A stretch of 46,581 nt of DNA, taken from assembly GCA_029778535.1 (NCBI GenBank), contig JAKOQB010000110.1, positions 1-46,581 of the forward strand. The letters are read 5' to 3'. Under the pieces are notes generated by a model. That model had not been told where the DNA came from. It saw only the letters and a list, made by a program, of their open reading frames with translations, and ran no database searches. Of this stretch, positions 32,276 to 42,000 are shown piece after piece (within the stretch, counting starts at the first letter, position 1; each line of letters opens with the position of its first letter). The position numbers were made by a program, and so were the translations under genes. Source of the stretch: Pseudomonadota bacterium (GTDB lineage: Bacteria; Pseudomonadota; Gammaproteobacteria; Burkholderiales; Burkholderiaceae_F).

Positions 32276-33337
32276 TCAGTGCGGATGAGCGTGGTGAATG
32301 TCCGGCACGTGCGGATGCGAATGGCGCCGCGGCGCGTGGCGGTGCCAATGGCTGTGTTCCCCCTGCGGCATCGGCACGTGCGCGTGATCGTGGTGGCCGT
32401 CGTCATGGCGGTGCGCGTGTTCGTGCTCGAGCGCCTCGTGTTCGTGATCGTGCGCGTGCGCTTCGGTCAGATGCAGCACGACGCCGGCCGCCATCAGCGC
32501 CCCGCCCGCCGCCAGCGCCCAACTCGCGCAACGGTCGCCCAGCGCGAGCGCCGCAGCGGCGCCGATGAAGGGTGCCGCGGCGAACACCGACCCGGTGCGC
32601 GCGGCGCCGAAGGTGCGCTGCGCCAGCAGATAGAAGCGCAGGCTCAGCCCGTAGCCGGTCGCGCCGACGATCAGCAAGCCGAACGCCGCCGCAGGCACGG
32701 GCCGCGGCTCGGCCGCGAGCAGCGCGAGCGCGAACGTCGCCGCCGCGCCGAGCGAGGCCTTGGCCAACACCACGCGCCCCGGGTCGCGCTCGGCCAGCGC
32801 GCGCGACAGCGCGTTGTCCATGCCCCACGCGGCTGTGGCGGCGAGCACCGCGAGCAGGCCGGCCAGCCCGGCCTGACCGCCGCGCCCCTGGTCGAGCACC
32901 AGCACCGCGCCGCCGGCCAGCAGCAGCAGCAGCGCGGTCCACACGCGCGCGCCGATCGCCTCGCGGTACAGGCACCACGCGAACAGCGCGGTGAACAGCG
33001 CCTCCAGCGTCAGCAGCAGCGACGCGCCGGTCGCGCTCGCGCGCTGCAGGCCCCACGCGAGGGCGACCGGCGCCAGCACCGCGCCGACCGCCGCGATCGC
33101 GACGAGCCGCGCCGCATCGCCGCGTGCGAGCCGCGCCTCGCGCTCGACCGGCTGCCGCAGCGACGCGCCGACCGCCGCCGCGCCCGCGTACAGCAGCGCG
33201 GCGGTCGTGAACGCGCCGACGCCGCGCCCGAACAGTTGCACCAGCGGCGTGCTGACACCGAACATCGCCGCCGCCGCCAGCGCGAGGACGCCGCCGCGCA
33301 GCGCGGGGTGGCGCGTGGGTTCTCGGTCGGCGCTCAT
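32276..33337 (-). CDS. EamA/DMT-family transporter with histidine-rich C-terminal tail
   Basis: The 353-residue protein has ten predicted membrane helices in two EamA repeats (ALAAAAMFGVSTPLVQLFG; TAAWGMDNALSRALAERDP). After about residue 285 it ends in a ~65-residue cytoplasmic or periplasmic tail very rich in His with Asp/Glu (EAHAHDHEHEALEHEHAH and repeats). Such tails bind Zn, Ni, Co or Cu in other transporters. Metal or metal-linked substrate transport is inferred. It lies 26 bp upstream of the CorC-type gene on the same strand, so the two may form an operon concerned with divalent metals. Confidence 0.88.
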   Translation of the reverse strand: MSADREPTRHPALRGGVLALAAAAMFGVSTPLVQLFGRGVGAFTTAALLYAGAAAVGASLRQPVEREARLARGDAARLVAIAAVGAVLAPVALAWGLQRASATGASLLLTLEALFTALFAWCLYREAIGARVWTALLLLLAGGAVLVLDQGRGGQAGLAGLLAVLAATAAWGMDNALSRALAERDPGRVVLAKASLGAAATFALALLAAEPRPVPAAAFGLLIVGATGYGLSLRFYLLAQRTFGAARTGSVFAAAPFIGAAAALALGDRCASWALAAGGALMAAGVVLHLTEAHAHDHEHEALEHEHAHRHDDGHHDHAHVPMPQGEHSHWHRHAPRRHSHPHVPDIHHAHPH

Positions 33338-33449
33338 GCGAACGCCCAGTCTGCCACGCGGCGAAGAGGAAGGTGGCGTTCCCGCCCCGATCGTCGTGAG
33401 GGCGGGACTGACACCCGACCGCGGGGCGCCCTCGCGCGTCCCGTCATCG

Positions 33450-33674
33450 TCAAAACCAGTCGGCGTTCGGCGACGGAATCATCCACGGCACCTCGATCGC
33501 GAGCAGCGTGACCCGCACGACGCCGATCAGCCCGATCGCCGCGCCCGGCAGCGACTCGAGCATCCGCACGACGAGCACCGGCGCCAGCGCGTTCCAGCTG
33601 AACACGTGGCCCACTTGCTCGGTGGTCGGGGTCCCGTCATGGGCAGCGCCACCGGTCGTGAGCGCATTGGCCAT
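33450..33674 (-). CDS. Small hypothetical membrane protein
   Basis: The 74-residue open frame starts MANALTTGG with CGGAGACTTCC just upstream, a good ribosome-binding site. A polar N terminus is followed by a hydrophobic stretch at about 30-65 (ALAPVLVVRMLESLPGAAIGLIGVVRVTLLAI) that could cross the membrane once or twice. I do not recognise a family. Coding status is likely but not certain. Confidence 0.5.
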   Translation of the reverse strand: MANALTTGGAAHDGTPTTEQVGHVFSWNALAPVLVVRMLESLPGAAIGLIGVVRVTLLAIEVPWMIPSPNADWF

Positions 33675-33783
33675 GGAAGTCTCCGGTAACAAGACGATCG
33701 GGAAAATGCCAAGACCTGATCCTGCTCAAATCAAATTGTCTGCGGCCCGCGGCCGGAGTTCGCCTGCCAAGTCATGGCATTGG

Positions 33784-34221
33784 TCAGGCCAGTGGGCCAG
33801 AAGCGGGGCCGCAGCGCATTTTGACCGCCGCGACCACGGCCTGCGGCAGCTGCGCGGCGAGTTCGCGCATCGACACCAGGATCAGTCCTGCCAGCGGCAG
33901 ATCGGCGGACGCGAGCGCCTCCTGACCAATGCGCGTCAGCAGGATGACTCCGGCTTTCGGATCGTCGCGCCGCAGTTCCATGGCGAGCGCAATCGCATCG
34001 TCGTGCGCCAATTCGAGATCGATGATGACCGCGTGGATGGGATTCGAGCGGGTCAGTGTCACGGCCTGCGCGCGATCGATCGCTTCGGCGAGTTCGACAG
34101 CGATGAAATGAGCGCGCAGCAGTTGCGCGATCTGCCGGCGCGTCTCGTCATGGTCCGTAACCAGCAGCAGACGCAGCGCCGCAGTCACGTTCGCTTCGAT
34201 CAAGGTGTGGCGGCGCCGCAT
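33784..34221 (-). CDS. Stand-alone degenerate receiver-domain protein
   Basis: The 145-residue protein consists of one receiver-like domain (ALRLLLVTDHDETRRQIAQLL). D68 sits at the phosphoacceptor place (AVIIDLELAHD) but the acidic pocket reads TDHD and the invariant lysine is replaced (S117 in LILVSMREL). It may work without phosphorylation, or as an adaptor of the kinase cluster. It lies 57 bp from the NarL-type gene on the same strand. Confidence 0.7.
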   Translation of the reverse strand: MRRRHTLIEANVTAALRLLLVTDHDETRRQIAQLLRAHFIAVELAEAIDRAQAVTLTRSNPIHAVIIDLELAHDDAIALAMELRRDDPKAGVILLTRIGQEALASADLPLAGLILVSMRELAAQLPQAVVAAVKMRCGPASGPLA

Positions 34222-34277
34222 GCATCGACAGTAGCGACATGCCGCGCCAAAGGCTGTCGGGAATTCTCGTCAGCCGA

Positions 34278-34919
34278 TCACTTCTCGATCGAAATCAGGC
34301 CTTCCCGCACCGCCAGCTTCACCAGTGCCGTGACGTCGGCCACCCCGAGCTTGTGCATCAGGCGGGAACGGTAGGTATCGACGGTCTTGGCGGACAGATT
34401 GAGCATGCGGCCGATGTCGGCGCTGCTCATGCCTTCGCAGACCAGCCGCATCACCTGCCGCTCGCGCGTCGACAGCGCATCGAGCAGCTGCCTGCCCGGC
34501 GCGGCCAGGAGCGCCTCGAGCGCCTCGCCGGTCAGCTCATCGGGCAGAAAGCGCCGTCCTGCGTGCACGGCGCGCACGCCGTCGATCACGGTCGCGGCGG
34601 CGCTGCCCTTGCGAACGAAGCCGCGCGCGCCCAGTTCGAACGCGATCCGAACGTGCTCGGGCGCCTCGTTCATCGTCAGCACCAGCACCGCCGGCGCGAG
34701 GTTGCGCCGCTGCAGTTCGCGCAGCACGTCGAAGCCCGACATCAGCGGCAGGTTCAGGTCGAGCAGAACGACGTCCGGCTTGTACCGCACGATCTGCTGC
34801 ACGGCGGCCACGCCGTCGGCCGCCTCGGCGACGACCTCGATGTCGCTCTGCGCCGCGAGCACCGCGCGCATGCCGTCACGCAGCACCGCGTGATCGTCGA
34901 CGATCAGCACGCGAATCAT
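34278..34919 (-). CDS. NarL/FixJ-family response regulator
   Basis: The 213-residue protein has a receiver domain with D8, D9, phosphoacceptor D54 (VLLDLNLPLMSG) and K about 104 (FVRKGS), and a LuxR-type helix-turn-helix (LSTRERQVMRLVCEGMSSADIGRMLNLSAKTVDTYRSRLMHKLGV). Its ATG overlaps the upstream kinase stop by 4 bp, so it is the kinase's cognate regulator. Target genes unknown. Confidence 0.93.
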   Translation of the reverse strand: MIRVLIVDDHAVLRDGMRAVLAAQSDIEVVAEAADGVAAVQQIVRYKPDVVLLDLNLPLMSGFDVLRELQRRNLAPAVLVLTMNEAPEHVRIAFELGARGFVRKGSAAATVIDGVRAVHAGRRFLPDELTGEALEALLAAPGRQLLDALSTRERQVMRLVCEGMSSADIGRMLNLSAKTVDTYRSRLMHKLGVADVTALVKLAVREGLISIEK

Positions 34920-37516
34920 TGCGCCTCCGCCGTTGCCGGCAGTGCCGCCGCGGCCGGACAGGTCGCGGTGACCGTGGTCCCGTGGCCGATCGCAGCGTCG
35001 ATGTCGAGCGTGGCGCCGATCAGCGCGGCGCGTTCGCGCATCCCGGTCAGCCCGAGATGCCCATGCGGCGGCTCGCAGCCGGCGCAAAAGCCGACGCCGT
35101 CGTCGCGCACGACCACACGCGTGCGCACTTCATCGATATACAGTTCGACCGTGATGCGGTGCGCCTGCGCGTGCAGCAGCGCATTGGCCAGCGCCTCGCG
35201 CGCGATGTAGAACAGGCCGAACTCCGCGGACGGCGCCAGGCGCTGCGGCGGCCATGCGGCCGCGCTGGGTGGCGCGAGCAGTTCGATCTCGACCCGCGGG
35301 TGCAGCGCGCGCCGGCTCTCGATTTCCTGCCGCAACGCCGCGCGCAGGCCGAACTCGGCGAGCAGCGGCGGACGCAGGTCGGTCAACAAACCCCGCACTT
35401 CGGTCAGCGCCTCGTCGAGACTGTCGACGACGCGGCGCAACGCGCTTCGCTGGCCGTCGGCCATGCGTGCGGCGTCGCCCTGCAGCAACACGCCTTCGAC
35501 GCCGAGCTTCGCCGCCGCGAGATTCTGCGCAAAGCGGTCGTGCAGCGTCTGCGCCAGCGCCTTGCGTTCCTCTTCTTCCTTGGTCATCAGCCGCCGCGCC
35601 AGGTCCGCGAGCTGGCGCTCGTGCGCCTCGACCTGGCGCTGCGCGCGCAGCCGATCGGTCACGTCGACGAACATCAGCAACAGGCAATCGGCGCCGCCGA
35701 AGTCGATGCGGGCGGCGCTGAACTGCGTGTCGCGCCGTTCGCCGCTGCGCGTCCGGACGCGGCCCTGGGTAGCCACGACCGTGCGGCCGCCGCGCAGATC
35801 GTCGAGCAGTCGTTGCCGCCCTGCGGGGTCCGTCCACATACCGAGATCGAGCGAAGTGCGGCCGATCAGTTCCTCGCGCCGGTAGCCGACCATCGTGCAG
35901 AAGGCATCGTTGACCTGGATGAAGCGCCCGATGTCGAGTTCGCTGATCGACATGGCCTCCGGCGCGTGGCGGAACAGCGTTTCGAAACGCGCGAGCGCCG
36001 CGAGCCGCTCCGCCTCGGCGCGCTTGCGCTCGGTGATGTCGGTGATCGAGCCCGCCATCCGCAACGGCTTGCCCTGCGCATCCCATTCGGCCTGTCCGCG
36101 CGTCAGGATCCAGCGGTACTCGCCGCTCTTGTGGCGCATGCGCAGCTCCAGTTCGTAGGGCACGCGCTGCTCGAGGTGCCGGCGGATCGCGTCCGCCGCG
36201 AGCGGCCGATCGTCAGGGTGGATGAGTTCGAAGAAGGATTCCTCGCGGTTCGGCAGCTCGTGGTCCTCGAAGCCGAGCAGCTTTTTCCAGCGCGGCGACA
36301 GATAGTCCTCGCCGGTATTCGGGTCCCACTCCCAGATGCCGTCATAGGCAGCGTCCACCGCGCGCCGGTAGCGCGCTTCGCTCTCATGCAGCGCCTGCTC
36401 GGCCTGCCGGCGTGCCGACAGGTCGCGCACGATGGCGAGATAGGACCCGTTCGACAACGGCCGCGCGCTGACCTCGGCCGGAAACGTCGAGCCGTCCTTG
36501 CGCCGGTGCTCCCATTCGGCCAGATGCGGCCTCCCGGCCATCATCGTGGGCACCTCCGCGCTCAGGCGGCTTCGCTCGTGCTCGGCCAGCACGTCGGGCA
36601 GCCGCAGTTGCAGCAGTTCCTCGCGCGAGTAGCCCAGCATCTGCAGCCCCGCGGTGTTGGCGTCGAGATACCGATGATCCGGCGTCAGTACGAAGATGCC
36701 GTCGGCGGCCTGGTCGAACAGACTGCGCAGGCGCCGCTCGCTGTCGCGCAGCGCCTGTTCGGCGCGCTTGCGCTCGGTGATGTCGTGGAAGTAGATCGAC
36801 AGACCGTCCGGCGACGGGTAGACGATGTTCTCGAACCAGCGGTCGTAGGGCGGGTAGTAGTCCTCGAAACGAACCGGCTTCTGCTCGGCGAGCGCGCGCT
36901 CGTACGCGCGGTGAAAGGGCTGGCCGACGCCCTCGGGAAACTCCGTCCAGATGTGCTTGCCGATCAGGTCCTCGGGCTTGCGGCCGAAGATCTCGCCGGC
37001 GCGCGCGTTCACGTACGTGTAGCGCCAGTCGCGGTCGAGCGCGACGAAGGCATCGGTCACGCGCTCGAACGCCTGGCTCAGCAGCACGCGCGCCGCCTCG
37101 GCCTTCGCTTCGGCACGCCGGCGTGCCGTGATGTCGTTGATCGCAGACACCGAGTACAGCGGCGCGCCGCTCGCGTCGCGCACCAGCGCCACCGTCAGTT
37201 CGACCCCGACGACGGTGCCATCCTTGCGCACGTAACGCCTTTCGAGCGTGAAGCCGGGCAGCTCGCCGGCCAGCAAGCGCCGAGTCAACGCCAAGTCGGC
37301 CGCCAGATCGTCCGGATGCGTGAGGTCATGGAAGGTCTTGTGACGAAGCTCCGCCGGCGAGTAACCGACGATCTCGCACAGCTTCGCATTGACCTGCAGG
37401 AACCTGCCGTCCGGCGCCACTACCGCCATGCCGACGCCCGCGTGCTCGAACACGGCGCGCAGCGCCGCGTTGTCGGCGCGCGCGGCATCGCCTGGCGGCA
37501 TGGGGTCGGTTCGCAT
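34916..37516 (-). CDS. Cytosolic multi-PAS sensor histidine kinase (HisKA_3/NarX-type)
   Basis: The 866-residue protein has no membrane segment. It shows about five PAS/PAC units (recurrent ITDITERKRAE endings), then a HisKA_3 dimerisation domain with the phospho-His in ALAQTLHDRFAQNLAAA and a compact ATPase domain (LFYIAREALANALLHAQA, GHLGLTGMRERAALIGA). Just before the G box lies CAGCEPPHG, where two Cys and a His could bind a metal. It pairs with the NarL-type regulator immediately downstream. The ATG at 37516 is chosen because the residues before it look non-coding. Confidence 0.9.
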   Translation of the reverse strand: MRTDPMPPGDAARADNAALRAVFEHAGVGMAVVAPDGRFLQVNAKLCEIVGYSPAELRHKTFHDLTHPDDLAADLALTRRLLAGELPGFTLERRYVRKDGTVVGVELTVALVRDASGAPLYSVSAINDITARRRAEAKAEAARVLLSQAFERVTDAFVALDRDWRYTYVNARAGEIFGRKPEDLIGKHIWTEFPEGVGQPFHRAYERALAEQKPVRFEDYYPPYDRWFENIVYPSPDGLSIYFHDITERKRAEQALRDSERRLRSLFDQAADGIFVLTPDHRYLDANTAGLQMLGYSREELLQLRLPDVLAEHERSRLSAEVPTMMAGRPHLAEWEHRRKDGSTFPAEVSARPLSNGSYLAIVRDLSARRQAEQALHESEARYRRAVDAAYDGIWEWDPNTGEDYLSPRWKKLLGFEDHELPNREESFFELIHPDDRPLAADAIRRHLEQRVPYELELRMRHKSGEYRWILTRGQAEWDAQGKPLRMAGSITDITERKRAEAERLAALARFETLFRHAPEAMSISELDIGRFIQVNDAFCTMVGYRREELIGRTSLDLGMWTDPAGRQRLLDDLRGGRTVVATQGRVRTRSGERRDTQFSAARIDFGGADCLLLMFVDVTDRLRAQRQVEAHERQLADLARRLMTKEEEERKALAQTLHDRFAQNLAAAKLGVEGVLLQGDAARMADGQRSALRRVVDSLDEALTEVRGLLTDLRPPLLAEFGLRAALRQEIESRRALHPRVEIELLAPPSAAAWPPQRLAPSAEFGLFYIAREALANALLHAQAHRITVELYIDEVRTRVVVRDDGVGFCAGCEPPHGHLGLTGMRERAALIGATLDIDAAIGHGTTVTATCPAAAALPATAEAQ

Positions 37517-37700
37517 GGGGCAATGGTATCGAGACGGCACGGGCGATCGTTGTCTCAGCGCATTCGGCGGCGCAGGCCGCGAGAGCGGATGCACGGCGTC
37601 GAGTCGACCCATGCCGACAAACCGGATCAAGGTCTCCCGACAGGCGAGCGACGCGGCCCCCGATATTGTGCCGCCATCACGAACTGCTACTGGAATTCCC
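37517..37700. promoter_or_regulatory. Divergent promoter region between two kinase genes
   Basis: These 184 bp lie between divergent starts at 37516 and 37701. Promoters for both directions must be here; none is obvious by eye. Confidence 0.4.
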
Positions 37701-38801
37701 ATGCAACCCGCAGCACCGACAAACGACCGTCACTGCGCGAGCGATTGCGGCGGCCTCTTCGTAGCCGACCGCAGCCAGCTGATCCTCGCGCTCGACGAAC
37801 GGCTGGCCACGGCCTGCGGCTACCAGGCGCGCGAACTCGCGGGCCGGCCCGTTACAGCGGTGCTCTCGACGGCGCTCGCAGATGTAGACCAGGACCTCGC
37901 GCTGCGGCGCTCGGCCGCTGCGGCTGACTCGCCAGCGCGGCAGGTGCTGGTCCGATGCCGCGACGCCACGCTGCGCGCCGCGTCGCTGCGCGTGCGCGCG
38001 CTGGACGGCGGCGGGGCGCCGCTGTATGTCGGCTCGGTGAAATTCGCCACACCGGCCGCCGATGAATGTGCGATGCCGGACCCGGCGTGGTTGGCGCGCG
38101 ACACGGTGACACGCTGGGTCGCGGGCCTCGGTCATGACCTGCGCAATAGCGTGAACGTCGTCGCCGGGGTGGCCCACCTCGGCGCGCGCTTCGGCGCCGG
38201 CGCCGATATCGCGAAGCTGATCTCGTACTTCGAGCACATCGAGCGCGCCGGCCTGCGGATGCTCGAGCTTCTGAACATCCTCATCGACCTCGGCCGCCTC
38301 GACGCCGGCGCGCTCGCGCCGCGCCGCGAGGCACACGATATCGACGCGCTGATCCGCGAGGTCTGCGGCGAGTTCGAGCCGCTGTTCGCCGAGAAGCCGG
38401 TGGCATTGGACTTCGCCCGCGACCCGGCGACGATGGCCGCAGCGATCGACGCCGGCGCGATCGCCCGTGTGTTGGAGAACCTGCTCGGCAATGCACTGAA
38501 GTTCACGCCGCCTGGCGGCGCGGTCCGCGTCGACCTGCGGCGGGCCGACGGCTTCATCGAAATCGAGGTCGAGGACAACGGGCCCGGGATTCCGATCGCC
38601 GAGCGCGAGCGCATCTTCATGCCGTTCGTGCGGCTGAACGGCGCGCGCTTCGAAGACGGCGCAGGGCTCGGCCTGGCCGTCGCGAGCGAACTGGTGCGGG
38701 CGCACGGCGGCCGGATCGACGTCGAGACCGGCACCGGCGGCGGCGCCCGCTTCGTCATTCGTCTTCCGGCCCCGCTCGAGTCCGGCGATGCCGGGCAATG
38801 A
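37701..38801 (+). CDS. PAS-like sensor histidine kinase (HisKA type)
   Basis: The 366-residue soluble kinase has an N-terminal PAS-like domain (ADRSQLILALDERLATACGY), a HisKA box with H145 in GLGHDLRNSVNVVAG, and an ATPase domain with N box RVLENLLGNALKFTPPGG and G boxes DNGPGIP and GAGLGLAVASELVRAHGG. No partner regulator is adjacent on this strand before the hybrid kinase, which it may feed. The ATG at 37701 is the first in frame that begins convincing sequence. Confidence 0.88.
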   Translation: MQPAAPTNDRHCASDCGGLFVADRSQLILALDERLATACGYQARELAGRPVTAVLSTALADVDQDLALRRSAAAADSPARQVLVRCRDATLRAASLRVRALDGGGAPLYVGSVKFATPAADECAMPDPAWLARDTVTRWVAGLGHDLRNSVNVVAGVAHLGARFGAGADIAKLISYFEHIERAGLRMLELLNILIDLGRLDAGALAPRREAHDIDALIREVCGEFEPLFAEKPVALDFARDPATMAAAIDAGAIARVLENLLGNALKFTPPGGAVRVDLRRADGFIEIEVEDNGPGIPIAERERIFMPFVRLNGARFEDGAGLGLAVASELVRAHGGRIDVETGTGGGARFVIRLPAPLESGDAGQ

Positions 38802-39013
38802 CTCGTTTCCACGGGTCTTTTCGGGCGATCGGTCCGACGCGATTGCGCCAGCATTGAGGCTCCGGGCTGGAGGGCCCGCGATATGAACGCGATCGCTGCG
38901 GCGACAGACACAGGCCTGACCGCCGCCGAACGCCGACAGCATGGCAACACCTTCGGTCTCTCCGCCCATTGAACGGCAGGGACTTGTATCCACGAAAGAC
39001 CGCTGACCTCGCC
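38802..39013. other. Intergenic region before the giant hybrid kinase
   Basis: About 170-210 bp depending on the true start of the next gene. No terminator or promoter is evident. Confidence 0.4.
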
Positions 39014-42000
39014 ATGCCTGCGACCGATCCGATCACCGCAACGAATGGCGCTCCCGGCGCCTTGATTCGCGCGCTGGTGATCGACGACTCGCCCGACAGC
39101 CGGCAACTGCTGTGCGAACTGCTGCGATGGCACGGCTTCGCGGTCGATGCGTCGGGCGACGGCGCCGAGGCGCTCGCGCAGGCGCGGCGCGCCGCCCCGG
39201 ACGTGGTCGTGTCCGACCTGCAGATGCCGGTCATGGACGGCTATTCGCTGCTGCGACTGTGGAAGCTGGACGAAACGCTGCGGCGAGTCCCTTTCGTGAT
39301 CTACACGGGCACCTACACCGAGAGGCGCCATCAGAAACTCGCGCACGAACTCGGTGCCGACGCCTTTCTCGTCAAGCCCTGCGCGCCCGACAGGCTGCTG
39401 GACACTCTACACAGCCTGGTCGAGCGCACGCGCGGCGGCGCCACACCCTGCCCGCCCCGGTGCGACGAGGCCACGGCGCTCGCATCCCACAACGAGGTGC
39501 TGCTCGACAAGCTGCAGCACAAGGTGCAGCAGCTCGAACAGGTGAACCGCGAGATCGGCGAGACCGCCGACCGCTACCTGCGTCTGTTTGAAACGATCCC
39601 GCAGCCGATGTGGGTATACGACCTCGATACGTTGCGCTTCCTCGCGGTCAACGAGGCGGCGATCGCACACTACGGCTACAGCCGCGACGAATTCCTGGCG
39701 CTGACGATCGCCGACATCCGCCCTGCCGAAGACGTGCCACGGCTGCTGGCAGGAGTGCGCCGCTCGGTGCACGCGCGCCCAGAGCAACGCGGCCTTTGGC
39801 GCCACCGCAAGCGTGACGGCAGCCTGATCGATGTGGAGATCACGTCGAACACGATCGACTTCGACGGCCGGCCGGCGCGCCTCGTGCTGGCCAGCGACGT
39901 CACCGCACGGCTGCGCACCGAGCGCACGCTGGCGCGCATCAACCGCCTGCACGCGCTGCTGTCGCAATCCAACCAGCTGCTGGTGCGGGCCGACAACCGC
40001 ATGGCGCTGTTCGACGGCATCTGCCGCATCGCGGTCGGGCACGGCGGGTTCCGTTTCGCCTGGATCGGGCTCGTCGACGCCGACGGCGCGGTCCACCCGG
40101 TCGCGCGCGCGGGCGACGACGCCGGCTACATCGACGCGGTGCATGCGAGCGCCAATGCGTCGGACGAGCGCGGCGCCGGACCGATCGGACGCGCGCTGCG
40201 CACCGGCGCGAACACGGTGGTCAACGACTTCCTCACCGACGCGGGGTCCACGCCCTGGCACGACGCGGCGCGCCGCGTCGGCGTCGGCGCGGTGGCCGCG
40301 CTGCCGATCCGCAAGAGCGGACGGGTGATCGGCACGATCAACCTGTACGCCGCCGAGACCGATTTCTTCAACGCGAACGAACTGGCGACGTTGTCCGACG
40401 TGGCGCACGATGTGTCGCTCGGGCTCGACATGCTGGCGCACCACGAGGAGCGCGCGCACCTGCTCGCCGAGCTGGAATCGGCCGAGCTGCGCTGGCGTTA
40501 CGCGCTCGACGGCGCGGGCCACGGCGTGTGGGAGTGGAACGCGCAGACCGGCCGCGTGTTCTATTCGCACCAGTGGAAGCGGATGCTCGGCTACGACGAC
40601 GCAGAGATCGGCGCCACGCTGTCCGAGTGGGAAGGCCGCATCCACCCCGACGACGTCGCGCAGGTCAAGGCCGAGATCCAGCGCCACTTCACCGGCACCA
40701 CACCGCAGTACCGCTCCGAGCATCGGCTGCGCGGCAAGGATGGGCAGTACCGCTGGATCCTCGACCAGGGCAAGGTGATGACGCGCACGCCCGACGGCAG
40801 ACCGCTGCTGGCCATCGGCACGCACACCGACATCACCGAACGCAAGCGCACCGAGGAGCGGTTGCGCGACAGCGAGACGCGTTTCCGTGCCGCGTTCGAG
40901 CAGGCGTCGGTCGGGATGGCGTACACGTCGGCCCCGGGCGGGCGCTGGCTGCTCGTGAACCAGTGCTTCTGCGACATGCTCGGCTACACGCGCGAGGAAC
41001 TGCTGGCGCGCAATTTCAGCGACGTCACGCATCCGGACGACTATCCGCACGATGCCGAGCTGGCCCGGCGGATCCTGCGCGGCGAGGTCGATTCGTACGT
41101 GCGCGAGAAGCGCTACCTGCGCAAGGACGGGCAGCCGATCTGGGCCAGCGTCACTGCCACCCTGGTGCGCAAGCCCGACGGCACCCCGGACTACCTTGCC
41201 GGCGTGATCGTCGACATCACCGAGCGCAAGCGCGCCGAGGCGCTGACGCGCGAGCTGTCGGACCGGCTGCGGCATTACCTCACATCTAGCCCCGGCATCA
41301 CTTATGCGCTCGCGGTCAAAGGCGCGCAGTTCGTGCCGGAATGGGTCAGCGGCAACGTCGAGCGCCTGCTCGGCTACACGGTCGAGCAGGTGCTCGATCC
41401 GGGCTGGTGGCCGGCCCATGTGCATCCGGACGACCTTGACTCCGCGCTGCGCGCGGTGCCGCGGCTGCTGCGCGGCGGCGCGGACGTGCACGAATACCGG
41501 ATCCGGCGCGCCGACGGCACATGGATCTGGATCAGCGACCGGTTGCGCGTCGAACGCGACGCCGCCGGCGCGCCGCTGCGCATTGTCGGCGCGTGGAGCG
41601 ACGTGACCGACCGCCACGAGATGCAGCAGCAGCTTGCCGCGAGCGAACGGCGCTTCCGCGCGGCGTTCGAGCAGGCGTCGGTCGGCATGGCGCACACCGC
41701 GCCGGACGGGCGCCGGCTGATGGTCAATCAACGGTTCGCCGACATGCTCGGCTATACGCGCGAGGAGCTGCTCGAATCCCCGGTCAAGGACGTCACGCAT
41801 CCGGACGACTACGACCGAGATTTCGAACTCGCGCAGCGGTTGATCGAGGGCCGCGCCGATTCATACGCGCGCGAAAAGCGCTACCTGCGCAAGGACGGCC
41901 AGATCCTCTGGGCCGCTGTTGCCACGACGCTGGTGCGCAAGGCGGACGGCACGCCGGATTACTTCGCCGGCGTGATCGCCGACATCACCGAGCGCAAGCA

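Noticed and set aside
34919..37927. A 1,002-codon open frame on the plus strand
   Set aside because: It runs opposite the multi-PAS kinase, is low in motif content and rich in Arg, Gln and Ala, and has no family features.
39407..41800. Long minus-strand open frames opposite the hybrid kinase, including 41861-44263
   Set aside because: They mirror PAS, HisKA and receiver codons of the plus-strand gene; no independent motifs or ribosome-binding sites.
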